64,000 nucleotides of DNA, taken from contig NC_086175.1 of assembly GCF_023053635.1 (NCBI RefSeq), forward strand, positions 120,974,740-121,038,739, given 5' to 3'. Below, one piece after another: positions 11,717 through 22,211 of the stretch; positions within the stretch are counted from its first letter, which is position 1; every line of letters begins with the position of its first letter. Under the pieces are notes generated by a model. The model saw only the letters and a list, made by a program, of their open reading frames with translations. It did no database searches and was not told the DNA's origin. The position numbers were made by a program, and so were the translations under genes. Source of the stretch: Elgaria multicarinata webbii. Its lineage: Eukaryota; Chordata; Lepidosauria; Squamata; Anguidae.

Positions 11717-11974
11717 TTGGACATAAAAGGAACACATGCTGGTCAGGCTGGAAGATACATAAGCAGCAATGAAGCTGTATGGCGAATTCTTTCATTTCCC
11801 ATACATGAACGAAGTCCAGCTGTTGTTCACTTAGCAGTACATCTAGAAAATGGACAACGCGTTTATTTCACAACTGCAAATGTGCAACAAATAGCCCTGA
11901 ATCCACTGGCTACAACGTTAACTGCTTTCTTACGTTATTGCTACCAGGTGGAAGAACTGCTCATTCCGCTTTGA
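11717..11974 (+). pseudogene. Helitron Rep/helicase linker fragment
   Basis: Encodes GRYISSNEAVWRILSFPIHE and a VVHLAVHLENGQRVYF block typical of the region between the Rep and helicase domains of animal Helitrons. It is about 85 codons, followed by a large internal deletion before the helicase. Confidence 0.8.
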
Positions 11975-12393
11975 AATTGCCATTGAACATGCAATTCATT
12001 GAAACCCCCACGTGCAACATTTCCAAAGCATCCAGCATGGGAAAAGTATTGCAAAAATGCAAACTTATTGTTTGGGATGAATGCACAATGGCGCACAAAA
12101 AATCGCTCAAGGCTCTTGATCGATCATTGCAAGATTTGCGTGGAAACATCAGACCATTTCGGAACGCATTAATATTGCTTGCAGGAGATTTCAGGCAAAC
12201 ATTACCTGTAATTCCTCGATCGACACCAGCGGACGAAATAAATGCTTCCCTGAAATACTCTACTTTGTGGCGACACATAAAGACGTTAAAATTAACTACA
12301 AATATGCGTGTCCAGCTGCAAAACGATCGATCAGCTGAGATATTCTACGTTAATTGCTGGAAATTGGGAACGGAAAGGTGCCGGTTGATCTGA
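11938..12393 (+). pseudogene. Helitron PIF1-like helicase, N-terminal part
   Basis: Shows the Walker B-like IVWDECTMAHK and the following GDFRQTLPVIPR motif of the PIF1/Helitron helicase family. The upstream GxxGxGKT Walker A is absent. The frame ends after a TTNMRV block and continues in another frame at 12,354, so at least one frameshift separates the two helicase parts. Confidence 0.85.
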
Positions 12394-13112
12394 CCTCAGG
12401 ACAAATTTCACTGCCTCATAACTTCTGCAATTTAGTGACGTCAAAAGAAAAATTGGTTGAAAAAGTATTTCCAAATATTCAAACCAATTATAAGAATCAC
12501 GATTGGCTGAGTGAACGAGCTATTCTTGCGGCCAAGAACAAAGACGTCTACGAACTTAACAATATTATTCAGTCTAACATTCAAAGCGAGGCAGTCACAT
12601 ACAAGTCCGTCGACACTGTTGTGGAAGCAGATGAAGCGGTTAATTATCCAACAGAATTTTTGAATTCACTCGATCTGCCAGGGATGCCACTGCACGTACT
12701 GCAATTGAAAATCGGCGTGCCAATTATCATGTTGCGAAATATCAACCAGCCAAAACTTTGCAACGGCACGCGGCTTGCAGTAAAAAAATTACTGAGCAAC
12801 GTCGTAGAAGCAACAATCTTGACAGGACCTTTCAAAGGTGAAGATGTCCTCATTCCTCGCATTCCTATGATTCCAACGGATATGCCATTTCAATTTAAGA
12901 GATTGCAATTCCCAATTCGATTGGCATTTGCAATCACCATCAACAAAGCTCAGGGCCAAACTTTAGAATTATGCGGTTTAGATCTAGACACGGATTGGTT
13001 CTCACATGGACAATTATATGTTGCGTGTTCTAGAGTCGGCAAACCAGACAATCTCTATATCTGCACAGACAATGGAACAACAAAAAATGTTGTATACCCA
13101 CAAGCATTGTGA
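12354..13112 (+). pseudogene. Helitron PIF1-like helicase, C-terminal part
   Basis: An open frame of about 250 codons covers the C-terminal helicase motifs: LKIGVPIIMLRNINQPKLCN, then FAITINKAQGQTL and GQLYVACSRV. These are hallmark Helitron/PIF1 segments. The long open frame suggests a fairly young insertion. It is not the host PIF1 gene, because it sits inside Helitron termini and lacks introns. Confidence 0.9.
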
Positions 13113-13230
13113 AATTAAACATATTGGAAATGTGTGCTTCCTCTTTTCTTTCTTTTCCATTTAACCAGACTGAGCCACAGCAACGCGTGGCCGGGTACAG
13201 CTAGTAAATAAATAAATAAATAATACCTTT

Positions 13231-13450
13231 TTTTCCCCAAAATTCCACCCCAACCCCAGTGGAAGGCTTAAAAAACAAAAGAAAGTCTCAGTTGCAGTGA
13301 ATGGGGCTCTTTTCCTTTTAACCACCCCGAGAGAGGGTGGAATTCTAGGGGGGAATCAGGTGGAGAAGGTTTAACACACACATACACTCCTGGAGTGCCA
13401 TGGTCCCAGTCCAAACTAGGACAGCACGCTCATGCAGAGGATCTCCATTA
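13231..13450. other. Unassigned stretch
   Basis: Contains short CA-rich and G-rich runs; no feature recognised. Confidence 0.3.
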
Positions 13451-13459
13451 TACATGATT

Positions 13460-13747
13460 TCCTTGTGCAAGCACTGAGTCATTACTGACTCTTGGAGGGA
13501 CTCCAGCTTTCGCTGACGTTTTCTTGGCAGGCCTTATAGCGGGGTGGTTTGCCGTTGCCTTCCCTGGCCGTTATTACCTTTCCCCCAGCTAACTGGGTAC
13601 TCATTTTACCGACCTCGAGAGGATGGAAGGCTGAGTCGACCCGAGCCGGCTGCCTGAAACCAGCTTCCACTGGGATCGAACTCAGGCCGTGGGGAGAGTT
13701 TCAGCTGCAGAAACTGCTGCTTTACTGCTCTGCGCCACACAAGGCTC
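13460..13747 (-). mobile_element. tRNA-derived SINE with BovB-like tail
   Basis: On the minus strand, a Pol III box A-like TGTGGCGCAGAG (13,729-13,740) and a box B GAGTTCGATCCC (13,672-13,683) are followed by a body with CAGCCTTCCATCCTC and GGTAAAATGAGTACCCAG. The tail near CCAAGAGTCAGTAATGACTC resembles RTE-BovB 3' ends, as in squamate (Sauria-like) SINEs. Flanking 9-bp direct repeats TACATGATT (13,451-13,459; 13,748-13,756) mark the insertion. Confidence 0.85.
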
Positions 13748-13756
13748 TACATGATT

Positions 13757-14611
13757 AGCCGAGCATTTAGTCTAGCCCACATTAACGCATCCCATGGGTC
13801 TCTGGAACCCTTCAGGATAAATTACTGCAGAACAACAGCAGGCGACAGCTATAGCCTTTGTGCTGTGTTTGTCGGTTTTCCAGAGGCAGCTGGTGGGTTC
13901 CTGTGTGAAACAGGAGGCTGACTATAGGTGCCCAAAGCCCTGCAATGGCTGCTAATTTCTGTTGCATCAGTTATATGACGTAGATGCAGATTCACAGCCA
14001 CCATGGGGCTTTTCTGCAAACTGCACAGTAAAAAAAAGTCAGGGACTTACCCCAATTTTTTCAGGTCACCCCGTCTCTTCCACCGTCTGACCTCGCTCCA
14101 TGGCCAATCTGGGGGGCAGTCCTGGCAGAAGGAGACCCGTGATTGGTTGCTGGAAGCCAGGAAGAGGGAGGGGCTGGCTCCAGTACCCGGATGTCTGCTG
14201 GAACCCCTGTGCTGCCTCCTTGGCATACCATTCCGGGTAACTGAAACTAAAGGGTTTTGAGGGAACGCAGCACCAACTCAGTGCCATGAAGACAGCTCTC
14301 AAGATGCTGAATGAGATGGACCAGTTGTCCAATCCAGTAGCATGGCTGGATAGCAAGTTTCTGGGGGGAAGTGACAGGCAAGAGGAGATCAATAATACCC
14401 CCTTCCCTCCAGCTGCCACACGTTGCAAGGGGGAAGCAACCATTCGTCTCTTCCATGTGGCTGTGGCGCAACATTTATTTGGCCACGTACTAAGTTGTGA
14501 AAGTCCTTCAGCACTGGCTAATTGCAATCTTAACTGAGCCTGTCTTTTTTTCAGCTATTAACTGCTCTAATGGCAGTGATTTGTCCCCGCCTCGCATTTG
14601 AAATTTCATTG
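13757..14611. other. Unassigned, partly MITE-like
   Basis: 13,960-14,060 contains TGCATCAGTTATATGACG and CAGGGACTTACCCC, resembling (inverted) pieces at 6,667-6,800, so an unclassified DNA element is likely. Nothing else recognised. Confidence 0.35.
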
Positions 14612-15045
14612 AAAAAGATAAGAACATCAGAAGTGCCATGCTGGATCAGACCAAGGATCCGTCTAGTCCAGCACTCTGTTCACACAGTGGCCAATCAGCT
14701 GTCGATGAGGGACCAACAAGCAGGACATGGTGCAACAGCACCCTCCCACCCATGTTCCCCAGCAACTGGTGCACACAGGCTTACTGCCTCAAATACTGGA
14801 GATAGCACACAACCATCAGGGCTAGTAGCCATTGATAGCCTTCACCTCCAGGAATTTATCCAACCCCCTTTTAAAACCATCCAAATTGGTGGCCATCACT
14901 TCATCTTGTGGTAGTGAGTTCCATCATTTAACTATGCGCTGTGTGAAGAAGTCCTTCCTTTTATTTGTTCTGGATCTCTCAGCAATCAACTTCATGGGAT
15001 GACCCCGGGTTCTAGTGTTTTGTCACTGTCGAGAGAATTAGAGGG
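14612..15045 (-). mobile_element. CR1 LINE 3' end
   Basis: The minus strand encodes the CR1 C-terminus (NKRKDFFTQRIVK-like, then LPQDEVMATNLDGFKRGLDK) and its 3' untranslated part ending near AACATCAGAAGTGCCATGCT. The same region is found on the + strand at 20,145-20,745 and 59,192-59,645. Confidence 0.85.
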
Positions 15046-15051
15046 AGGGGG

Positions 15052-15140
15052 GGTCGTAGCACAGTGGGAAGGCACATGCTTTGCAGACGGAAGACATGCG
15101 CAGGTTCAGGCAACCAAGAACAGACAACCAGGAAACTGAC
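15052..15140 (+). mobile_element. tRNA-derived SINE head fragment
   Basis: TCGTAGCACAGTGGGAAGGC and ACATGCTTTGCAGACGGAAG resemble the tRNA-Ala-like head of the SINE at 47,512. It is diverged and short. Confidence 0.5.
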
Positions 15141-15399
15141 TCATCAGAGGCCTATCTGCTGCTGCCCCTGTGGCACATCCACATGGTTTGGTGCAGGAAT
15201 CAAAGCTGCCAGCATGTGTTTTTTTCATGCAGGCTCTCTGTGTCCTATATGGGCAACCTGTGAGCCGCATGTGGCCCTGAACTGCTCTCTGTGCAGCCTG
15301 CTAGCCCTTGGGTGTCCCACCTACTTTTGCCAGTAATCGGCCATCCGCTGGCCAGAGAGAAACAGATCACTGTTGGCTAGTAGCAAAGGAGAAAGAACT

Positions 15400-15555
15400 G
15401 TTTTTATTAGCAACTGGTGTGCATAGGCTTGCTGCCTCTGCTACTGGAGGTAGCACTTAACCATCAAGGCTAGTAGCCATTGATAGCCTTCTCCTCCAGG
15501 AATTTATCCAACCCCCTTTTAAAGCCATCCATATTGGTAGCCATTGTTACATCGT
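15400..15555 (-). mobile_element. CR1 LINE 3' fragment
   Basis: Reversed CR1 end matching 14,760-14,900 (CCATTGATAGCCTTCTCCTC...CCATATTGGTAGCCATTG). It is followed directly by a microsatellite. Confidence 0.75.
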
Positions 15556-15556
15556 T

Positions 15557-15557
15557 C

Positions 15558-15606
<49 letters not shown>

Positions 15607-15625
15607 CATGTGTGTGAGAGAGAGA
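15557..15625. repeat. (GT)n(GA)n microsatellite
   Basis: A TG run passes into a GA run and then a short mixed GTGTGAGAGA segment. Confidence 0.95.
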
Positions 15626-16325
15626 TGGGCGTGTGTCAATGTATGTATGTTGCAATGCCTACATTGACACACGCCCCAAGCCAACACCGCCCCCCCAAAA
15701 AAGTATTGGCCCTTGATGACCCAAATTTCAGGTGGTGAAAGCTTCCCCTGGCATAAGGCTACAGAAGGGCCACCAGATCGGAAGGTGGACTAATATCTTT
15801 TAATATTTAAATGGCAGAAGTAAATTCAGCAGGTGCAGTTCATCGTGCGGTGAAAAACGCTACAGCTGTTGAAATTTCCTCTGCTCAGCCTAAGAATGCA
15901 GTAACAGAGAAAGCATCACCTGCCTGATTTTGCCCCTGTTGTCCAGCTCTGAAAGGCACAGGGTGCCCTGCCAGAAAGAAGGTAGCATCCATAGTGAGAA
16001 TGAGCCCCAGGAGACCTTGCAGCCTTCTGCAAACCCACCGAGTGGCTGCAACTCTATTAATAGCCATCATATAATCTGTTCACAGGCTTTAGAAATGAAC
16101 ATTTTCTTGGAAGATTACGGCTTGCTCCAGCTCTTCTTTGGCAAAATCTCTCCATAACGTTTGTGCAATGGTATGAAAACCCAGATGGAATTGCTAATTG
16201 AAATTAGATTTGTGGCCCAAAAAGCTTCAGCTATTAGGTGGTATAAAAATGCAATAAATAAATGGACGAGCCAGCAGACTGAATTTAAGGGTGAAGCAAG
16301 GGCAGGGGAATCATTTTGTGATCTG
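15626..16325. other. Unassigned stretch
   Basis: No gene or repeat recognised, apart from a short (GTAT)n-like spot near 15,642-15,652. Confidence 0.35.
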
Positions 16326-16328
16326 AAC

Positions 16329-16380
<52 letters not shown>

Positions 16381-16384
16381 TATA
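16326..16384. repeat. (ATT)n microsatellite
   Basis: About 18 TTA/ATT units at the 3' tail end of a reversed LINE. Confidence 0.95.
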
Positions 16385-17185
16385 TCCCGCCTTTTTCGAG
16401 TATTTGGACTCAAGACTGTTTACAAGATTAAAACATGTACAACTAAAACATATAACTATAAATTTACATAGGGTGACCAACTGTCAGGATTTCCCCGGAT
16501 TTGTCCTGGTTTTTGTTCTTTCCATGGTGTCAGGGGGGATTTTCTATAATTTTCAATAATGTCCTGGAATGACACACCTTCCCCTTTAAGGCTTCCATTA
16601 GCATGGCAGGAGGGAGTGACATGCTTTCTTGAGGCACATCATTCCCCCACCCCGAGCTCCAAGTGAGGTCTTAAAGGGGAAAGTGGGTCATTCGTGGAAA
16701 TTATAGAAAAGGCCCCAATTAGAGTGGATGGTGGTGGTGCAGAATGAAATCCTTTCCCCTCCTCCACTCCAATCGAGTTCTTTCAGGTGGCGGGGGAACA
16801 ACGTACTTTCTGCAGGACTCAGAAAGCTGCTTCCCCACACACACACTAGGTGTCCTCTTTTTTGGTTTCCCAAATATGGTCACCCTAATTTACAAAAGTT
16901 TAAATAGAATTAAACTTGCAGTAAAATTAAAACGTGTTAATTAAAAAAAAAAGCAGTAACAGATTAAAAGGGGGGAATCCAATACATTAACACAGGTCCA
17001 GAGTAGCTCCAAAAGCCTGCTGAAACAAGAAAGTTTTTGCCTGCCTCCAACAGTGTAGCCCAGAGGGATCCAGCCTAGCCTCCCTGGGAAGGGAGTTCCA
17101 GAGCCTTGGAGCAGCCACTGAGAAGGCCCTCTCCCGCGTACCCACCAGGCGTGCCTGGGATGTTGGTGGGACTTGCATGAGACAA
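16385..17185 (-). mobile_element. L2-clade LINE 3' part, interrupted by a hAT MITE
   Basis: The reversed tail TATATCCCGCCTTTTTCGAG begins at 16,381. After the MITE at 16,469-16,886, the A-rich tail resumes, and the coding end (minus strand PRLWNSLPREARLDPSGL and FLFQQAFGA) occupies about 16,990-17,170. Confidence 0.8.
16469..16886. mobile_element. hAT MITE, second family (TAGGGTGACC termini)
   Basis: Begins TAGGGTGACCAACTGTCAGG and ends in the inverted ATATGGTCACCCT. Flanking 8-bp direct repeats AATTTACA (16,461-16,468; 16,887-16,894) identify it as hAT-type. The interior differs from the 320-bp family. Confidence 0.85.
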
Positions 17186-17529
17186 AGGGGGAGTCTACAC
17201 CAGCCATTTATTGCAGGATTGTATCGTAGTCGTTACTAACGGGCCACATGGCGTTCAGCTGCTCCTGCGGTGACCGCGGCTCCACCTCTCAGATTTCCTG
17301 GAATATCCCTGACTGCTTTTGTCACAATTTTTTCGGCTCTCTCGCGTCTGTTGCGAAGAACGTTTGTGGTGTGTCACCCTCTTTGCGAGGTTGCTACTGT
17401 TTGGCATGAGTTCTGGGCTCAGTGTACAGCCAATCAGCTCTGAGGGCCGTGTGCCTGGCTGAGTGTTGTTTTTTTTTAAAAAAACACCAAAAAACATACC
17501 TCTGCGCAGGAGCGCATATTCGTCATAGT

Positions 17530-17849
17530 TAGGGTGACCCTATGAAAAGGAGGACAGGGCTCCTGTACCTTTAACAGTTGCATAGAAAAGGGAATTTCAG
17601 CAGGTGTCATTTGTATATATGGAGAACCTGGTGAAATCCGCTCTTTATCACAACAGTTAAAGCTGCAGGAGCTACACTAGAGTGACTAGATGCAAAAGAG
17701 GGCAGGGCACCTGCAGCTTTAACTGGTGTGATGGAGAGGGAATTTCACCAGGTTCTCTATATATACAAATGACACCTGCTGAAATTCCCTTTTCAGTACA
17801 ACTGTTAAGGATACAGGAGCCCTATCCTCCTTTTCATAGGGTCACCTTA
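17530..17849. mobile_element. Palindromic hAT MITE, 320 bp
   Basis: Termini TAGGGTGACCCTATGAAAAG and the inverted CTTTTCATAGGGTCACCTTA. Flanks GTCATAGT / GTCATAAT match at 7 of 8 positions. Its centre keeps an extra internal copy of the terminus (CTAGAGTGACTAGATG). Confidence 0.9.
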
Positions 17850-18002
17850 GTCATAATACTGATCCTCCCCAACCCCTGTGCTGCTGTGTATCTGCGCTGG
17901 TGCGCATCCCTCAGTAGTAATTTTAAAATAATACTGTGCCCTGTAGCCATCTGCCTAGCCCCGCCCACTTCTACTGATGCACATGCAGAACCACCGTAAC
18001 AG

Positions 18003-18320
18003 TAGGGTGACCGTATGAAAAGGAGGACAGGGCTCCTGTGTCTTTAACAGTTGCATTGAAAAGAGAATTTCAGCAGGTGTCATTTGTATATATGGGGAAC
18101 CTGGTGAAATTCCCTCTTCATCACAGCAGTTAAAGCTGCAGGTGCCCTGCCCTCTTTTAAATCTGGTCACTCCAGTATAGCTCCTGCAGCTTTAACTGCT
18201 GTGATGAAGAGGGAATTTCACCAGGTTCCCAATATACAAATGACACCTGCTGAAATTCCCTTTTCTATGCAACTGTTAAAGATACAGGAGCCCTGTCCTC
18301 CTTTTCATATGGTCACTCTA
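18003..18320. mobile_element. Palindromic hAT MITE, 318 bp
   Basis: Termini TAGGGTGACCGTATGAAAAG and the inverted TTTCATATGGTCACTCTA, with perfect 8-bp duplications CGTAACAG (17,995-18,002; 18,321-18,328). Internal GGTCACTCCAG near 18,163-18,173 is a buried second terminus. Confidence 0.95.
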
Positions 18321-18617
18321 CGTAACAGGGCACACGTGCTCCCGTAACAGGGCTCAACGGCACTCCTGTTATTGCGGGAAACTTCGCGCGGGTGTGCCCC
18401 CGTGAGTGCCGATTCTCCACGCCATGCACAACTTTGTTTTAACGGCTCTGCCATTAAAGCTTTTACCAACCCGCCTTTCGCTCTAAATAAAAGCATTTCA
18501 CACTTACTTTGGAAGGATACTTCTGGGGAGGAAGTCGCCATTTGCTTGTGGTCTAACATCCTTATAGCTTTCATTAGGAGGTGGTCACCCTTTCTTTTGG
18601 ATGCAGGTTCTGCCATA

Positions 18618-18755
18618 AAGAGTGGCCAGAGACAAAAGAAGACAAGGGTCCAGCACCTTTAAAAGGTGTGCAAAACAGGGAATTCCAGCAGGTTTAGCTT
18701 GCAGGACAAACTGCAAGCCTGCTGGTCTCTTTTACATATGGCTGCCCTATAACAT
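18618..18755. mobile_element. MITE related to the TAGGGTGACC group
   Basis: Contains GTCCAGCACCTTTAAAAGG, GGAATTCCAGCAGGTTTAGC and a matching right part TGGTCTCTTTTACATATGGC, echoing the hAT MITE layout with different sequence. Confidence 0.45.
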
Positions 18756-18757
18756 TA

Positions 18758-18925
18758 ACACATTCGGGGAAAGTATTCTGTGCATACTTACATACTTTAA
18801 CTTTTACAAATATTATGTCTTACTGCATTTTTGTGTATTAGGCTTTTACCTCTTGTTTTGTGAACTGCCCAGAGAGCTTCAGCTGTTGGGCCGGAATAGA
18901 AGTGTAATAAACAAAGGAATACTTG
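18758..18925 (+). mobile_element. L2 LINE 3' tail
   Basis: Ends TGAACTGCCCAGAGAGCTTC and AGCTGTTGGGCCGGAATAGA, the + strand form of the recurrent L2 tail. Confidence 0.7.
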
Positions 18926-20144
18926 GAGAGGGGGAATTTCATTAATTTCTTTAAGACTTACTTTAAAGCAGCCTTCCCCTGCCTGGTGCCCTCCAGATGT
19001 GTTGCACTACAACTCCCATCTTCCACAAACAGAAGACAATTGCTTGTGCCAGCTGGGGATTATGGGAATCGTAGCCTGAAGGGCAGTTAAAGGCTGGCTT
19101 AAAAGTGGACATGCTCCGGGTGAATTTCTAAGCATGGTATGAGTATGGTGAACAATGCCCTCTGGAGGCCACTCTAAGCCATTGCAGTTTCTAGCGCTCC
19201 GATTTTCATGGTTAGATTTCAATTACTGAAACGTTCAGCTGAGGAGGTCAAATGCGTCACCATGTAGTTGGGCTGCTTCTAAGATGCCGGGATTGCCGTT
19301 GTCCTCCGTTTGATTAATGTTACGTTCTGTAACAGCAATCGTCTTCAGAAAATATACACGAGTTGACCTCTGAAAACGGTCCGTTTGCCGTACGGTTTTA
19401 CTCTCGCCCGGACATCCGCAAATCAGCATAAAGCATCAATCGTCTGCCGGTCGCCTTGCCGCCAGGAGTACATGTTGCATCGCAGGCTATGCAATTTGCA
19501 ATTTAAATGTTTTATCTTATCAATTATAGTCATATCCAGGAAGAGAAAGGCGAGGAAGGGAAAAACTCTTGACAACTTTCTGGCTTCTAGTATTTCCGAA
19601 ATGATTCGATCCTTTATTCATCAAGGTCACAATGACCTGATTTTGGCACTGCTGATGAAAACATAAGTGGTATGTGTTAATTAATAATCACACCAGCAAT
19701 GAAAAGGTGAGGGGAGTTGTGTACAGCTTTTTATTATTATTCTTTTCCTTTCTTTTCCACTGTGTAGGCTTCAGATGCCACCTACTGGGCAAATCACAGG
19801 GTTCTTCCTAACAATATTGAACCCAACACTGATTTCCTGATATTTCAGGGCTGGCCCTACCAAGAGGCCGAGTGAAACAGCCACCTCAGACAGCTGATTT
19901 GCAGTGTCATAAAAGGGTAGAAAAATCTTACATATTTAGTTTAATATAATTAAATTTTTACTGTCAATGAGAGAGGGAGAGGGATTTTATTTTATTTATT
20001 TTGCCTCAGGTGCCAAAATGATTTGACTGGCCTTGGGTACTATACACCTTGACTTCAGATGCTTCGAGATGGAGGGTTCCTAGCTTCACCAATCAAAAGA
20101 CATTATGCAGCTTTTTTCCTTGTTATTTTTTTTCCTGGTCAGAA
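18926..20144. other. Unassigned; short hairpin-MITE piece at left
   Basis: 18,965-19,085 resembles the CTGGTGCCCTCCAGATGTGTT hairpin MITE type. The rest, including frames near 19,385-19,666, shows no recognisable gene. Confidence 0.4.
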
Positions 20145-20745
20145 AAATGGAAAAAAGGATGCTAAGAGGAGACATACCAAATTAAGCATGTTGTGGAGAA
20201 GGGGCTGGAGCATCTTCCTTATGAGGGAAGGTTACAGCAGCTGGGATTGTTTAGCTTGGAAAAAGGGAGGCTAAGGGGAGACATGATAGAGGTGTCCAAA
20301 ATTATGCATGGTATGGAGAAGGTGGACAGGGAGGCATTTTTCTCCCCCTCTCAAAATACTAGAACCCAGATAGGTCACCCCATGAAGCTGATTGGTGGGA
20401 GATTCAGGACACATAAAAGGAAGTATTTCTTCACAGAGCACATAGTTAACCTATGGAGTTCACTACCACAAGATGTAGTGGTGGCCACCAATTTGGATGG
20501 CTTTAAAAGGAGGTTCGATAAATAGCTGGAGGAGAAGGCTATCAATGGCTACTAGTCCTGATGGCTAGGTGCTACCTCCAGTATCAGAGGCAGTTTGCCT
20601 ACATACACCAGTTGCTGGGGAACATGGGTGCTGTTGCAACTGAGTCCTGATTGTGGGTTGCCAGTTGACAGCTGGTTGGCCACTGTGTGAACTGAGCTAG
20701 ATCGACCCTTGGTCTGATTCAGCATGGCTCTTCTTATGTTCTGTT
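20145..20745 (+). mobile_element. CR1 LINE 3' end
   Basis: Encodes the CR1 C-terminus: EGRLQQLGLFSLEKGRLRGD, then FFSPSQNTRTQIGHPMKLIG and LPQDVVVATNLDGFKRRFDK, followed by the 3' untranslated end near CATGGCTCTTCTTATGTTCT. The last ~110 codons are open. Confidence 0.9.
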
Positions 20746-21207
20746 CTCTGTGTGACTCAGTACTGAGTTCAAAAGGTTTCCACTGAGGCATCCTCTAATA
20801 CAGAAGTTCCTAATGCCAGTGCACTCACAGGGACCTCCAGGGCAGACATAAAGGTCTTTACTTGTTGCCCCTTCAAAAACAGCATGGTTTAATAAAATCC
20901 TTCAAACATGTTAGAGCATCAGATCCTCCTTCCTGTTCCTGAACCTGTTGCAGATCAGCTGTTGGCAGTCTGGCAAAGAAGAGAACAGCTTCTTTCTCGT
21001 TCCGCGAGAAATCTTCTGGCTAAACACACTTTCCCCCTTTGATCTCTATCTCTATCTCTCCACTCCAGCTTCTGGCCTTGCTCTTTCTCTCCCCTCTGCC
21101 CTGCTATTTTCTCCTCCCTCCCTGCTTCTAGCCTCACTATTTCTCTCCTCACCACCATGCCTTTTGCTCACTTTTTACTAGCCAATCTCCCACAGCAGCC
21201 ATTACTA
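20746..21207. other. Unassigned, pyrimidine-rich part
   Basis: 21,035-21,170 is CT-rich. No gene recognised. Confidence 0.4.
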
Positions 21208-22211
21208 GGACAAGGCTCCTATATATATTTTTAACAGTAGCGTAGAAAAGGGAATTTCAGCAGATGTCGTTTGTATGCATGCAGCACCCAGAGATATTCT
21301 CCCTTCATCACAAAAGTTAAAAGCTGCAGGAACTAGGGCTGTGCACTGCCTCAGGCCGAATCCCCAAAACTGAGGCGAGGCAGGCTGATTCGGCCCACCT
21401 CGCCTCGGTTCCGAGTCAGTTCTGGGTCAGCCTGAAGCGCCCCGAAGCGGAAGCTGATCGGCACCAAAGCTGATCGCTCTACCTGCTCACCTGCCACCAT
21501 TGCCGCCGCCGCATCACTCCTGCCCCCAACGCCATTGCCGCCACTGCCGCATCAGTCCTGCCACCAAAACCGCTGCCACTGCATTGCTCCTGCCTCCATC
21601 ACTGCCATCCCCACCACCACATCGCTTCTGTTGCTATCGCCATTGCTGATGACACACCTGAGAACCAGGCTATGATTAGTACCTCTATGGCCACAAATTA
21701 CGATGGCCATAGAGTTAAAAATCAGAGAGGTACTAATCAGAGCCCCCATGATATCTTAAAATCGTGGCCTGGTTCTCAGATGCAGCGGTGGCAGCAATGG
21801 TGATGGCGGCAAGATTGAGGCAATAGAGATAGAGACAGGAGCGAGGCTGAGGAGGCGATGGCAGCAGGTGAGCAGGGAGAGCAGGAGCAGAGAGTTAAGT
21901 CCAAAGAACTCACGGCTGGCCTTGCTACCGGCTTTTCTACCCAGGGACTTGCAAGGCCGAGTCGCCTCAGGGTCTCCTAATCTCGCCTCAGCTTCAGCAC
22001 CAAGGCAAGGCGGGCAACCCCCAAAGCACCCCGAGTCGAATTGGGGGTGTTTCAGGGGCTCTAATATAGCTCCTGCAGCTTTAACTGTTGTGATGAAGAG
22101 GGAATTTCACCAGGTGCTGCATGCATACAAATGACACCTGCGGAAATCCCCTTTTCTAGACAACTGTTAAAGATACAAGAGCCCGGTCCTCCTTTCCATA
22201 TGGTCACCCTA
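21208..22211. mobile_element. Palindromic hAT MITE split by another foldback element
   Basis: The left arm (from GGACAAGGCTCCT) and right arm (ending CATATGGTCACCCTA at 22,211) belong to the 320-bp family. The left terminus is lost. A ~725-bp insert occupies about 21,334-22,063. Confidence 0.75.
21334..22063. mobile_element. GC-rich foldback element
   Basis: Large inverted repeats: CTGCTCACCTGCCACC (about 21,483) against GGCAGCAGGTGAGCAG (about 21,861), and GAGAACCAGGC / GATTAGTACCTCT (21,659-21,690) against AGAGGTACTAATC / GCCTGGTTCTC (21,725-21,780). GCC-rich triplets lie in the arms. Possible termini TAGGGCTG / GGGGCTCTA. No coding potential. Confidence 0.6.

Larger units (their letters stand above)
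11389..13204 (+). mobile_element. Helitron (rolling-circle transposon), internally deleted
   Basis: Termini fit Helitrons: a 5' TC (TCTATATAAATAAAAATG) next to a host A, a 3' CTAG at 13,201-13,204 next to a host T, and a short GC hairpin (GCCAC...GTGGC) about 10-25 bp before the end. There are no target-site duplications, as expected. The + strand encodes parts of the Helitron helicase. The Rep nuclease domain and the Walker A segment are missing, so the copy depends on others to move, if it can move at all. Confidence 0.9.
17186..18617. mobile_element. GC-rich unclassified element carrying two hAT MITEs
   Basis: The segments 17,186-17,521, 17,858-17,994 and 18,329-18,600 look like one older sequence (CAGGAGCGCATATTCG, CTGGTGCGCATCCCTC, GTGCCCCCGTGAGTGCC). 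It was later hit by MITEs at 17,530 and 18,003. Possible start GAGTCTACACCAGCCATTTA. Confidence 0.4.

Noticed and set aside
12354-13112. Host PIF1 helicase gene
   Set aside because: Lies within Helitron termini, without introns, and lacks the N-terminal helicase part.
16161-16559. 132-codon frame with a poly-Tyr run
   Set aside because: The tyrosines come from a (TTA/ATT)n microsatellite and the frame spans unrelated repeats.
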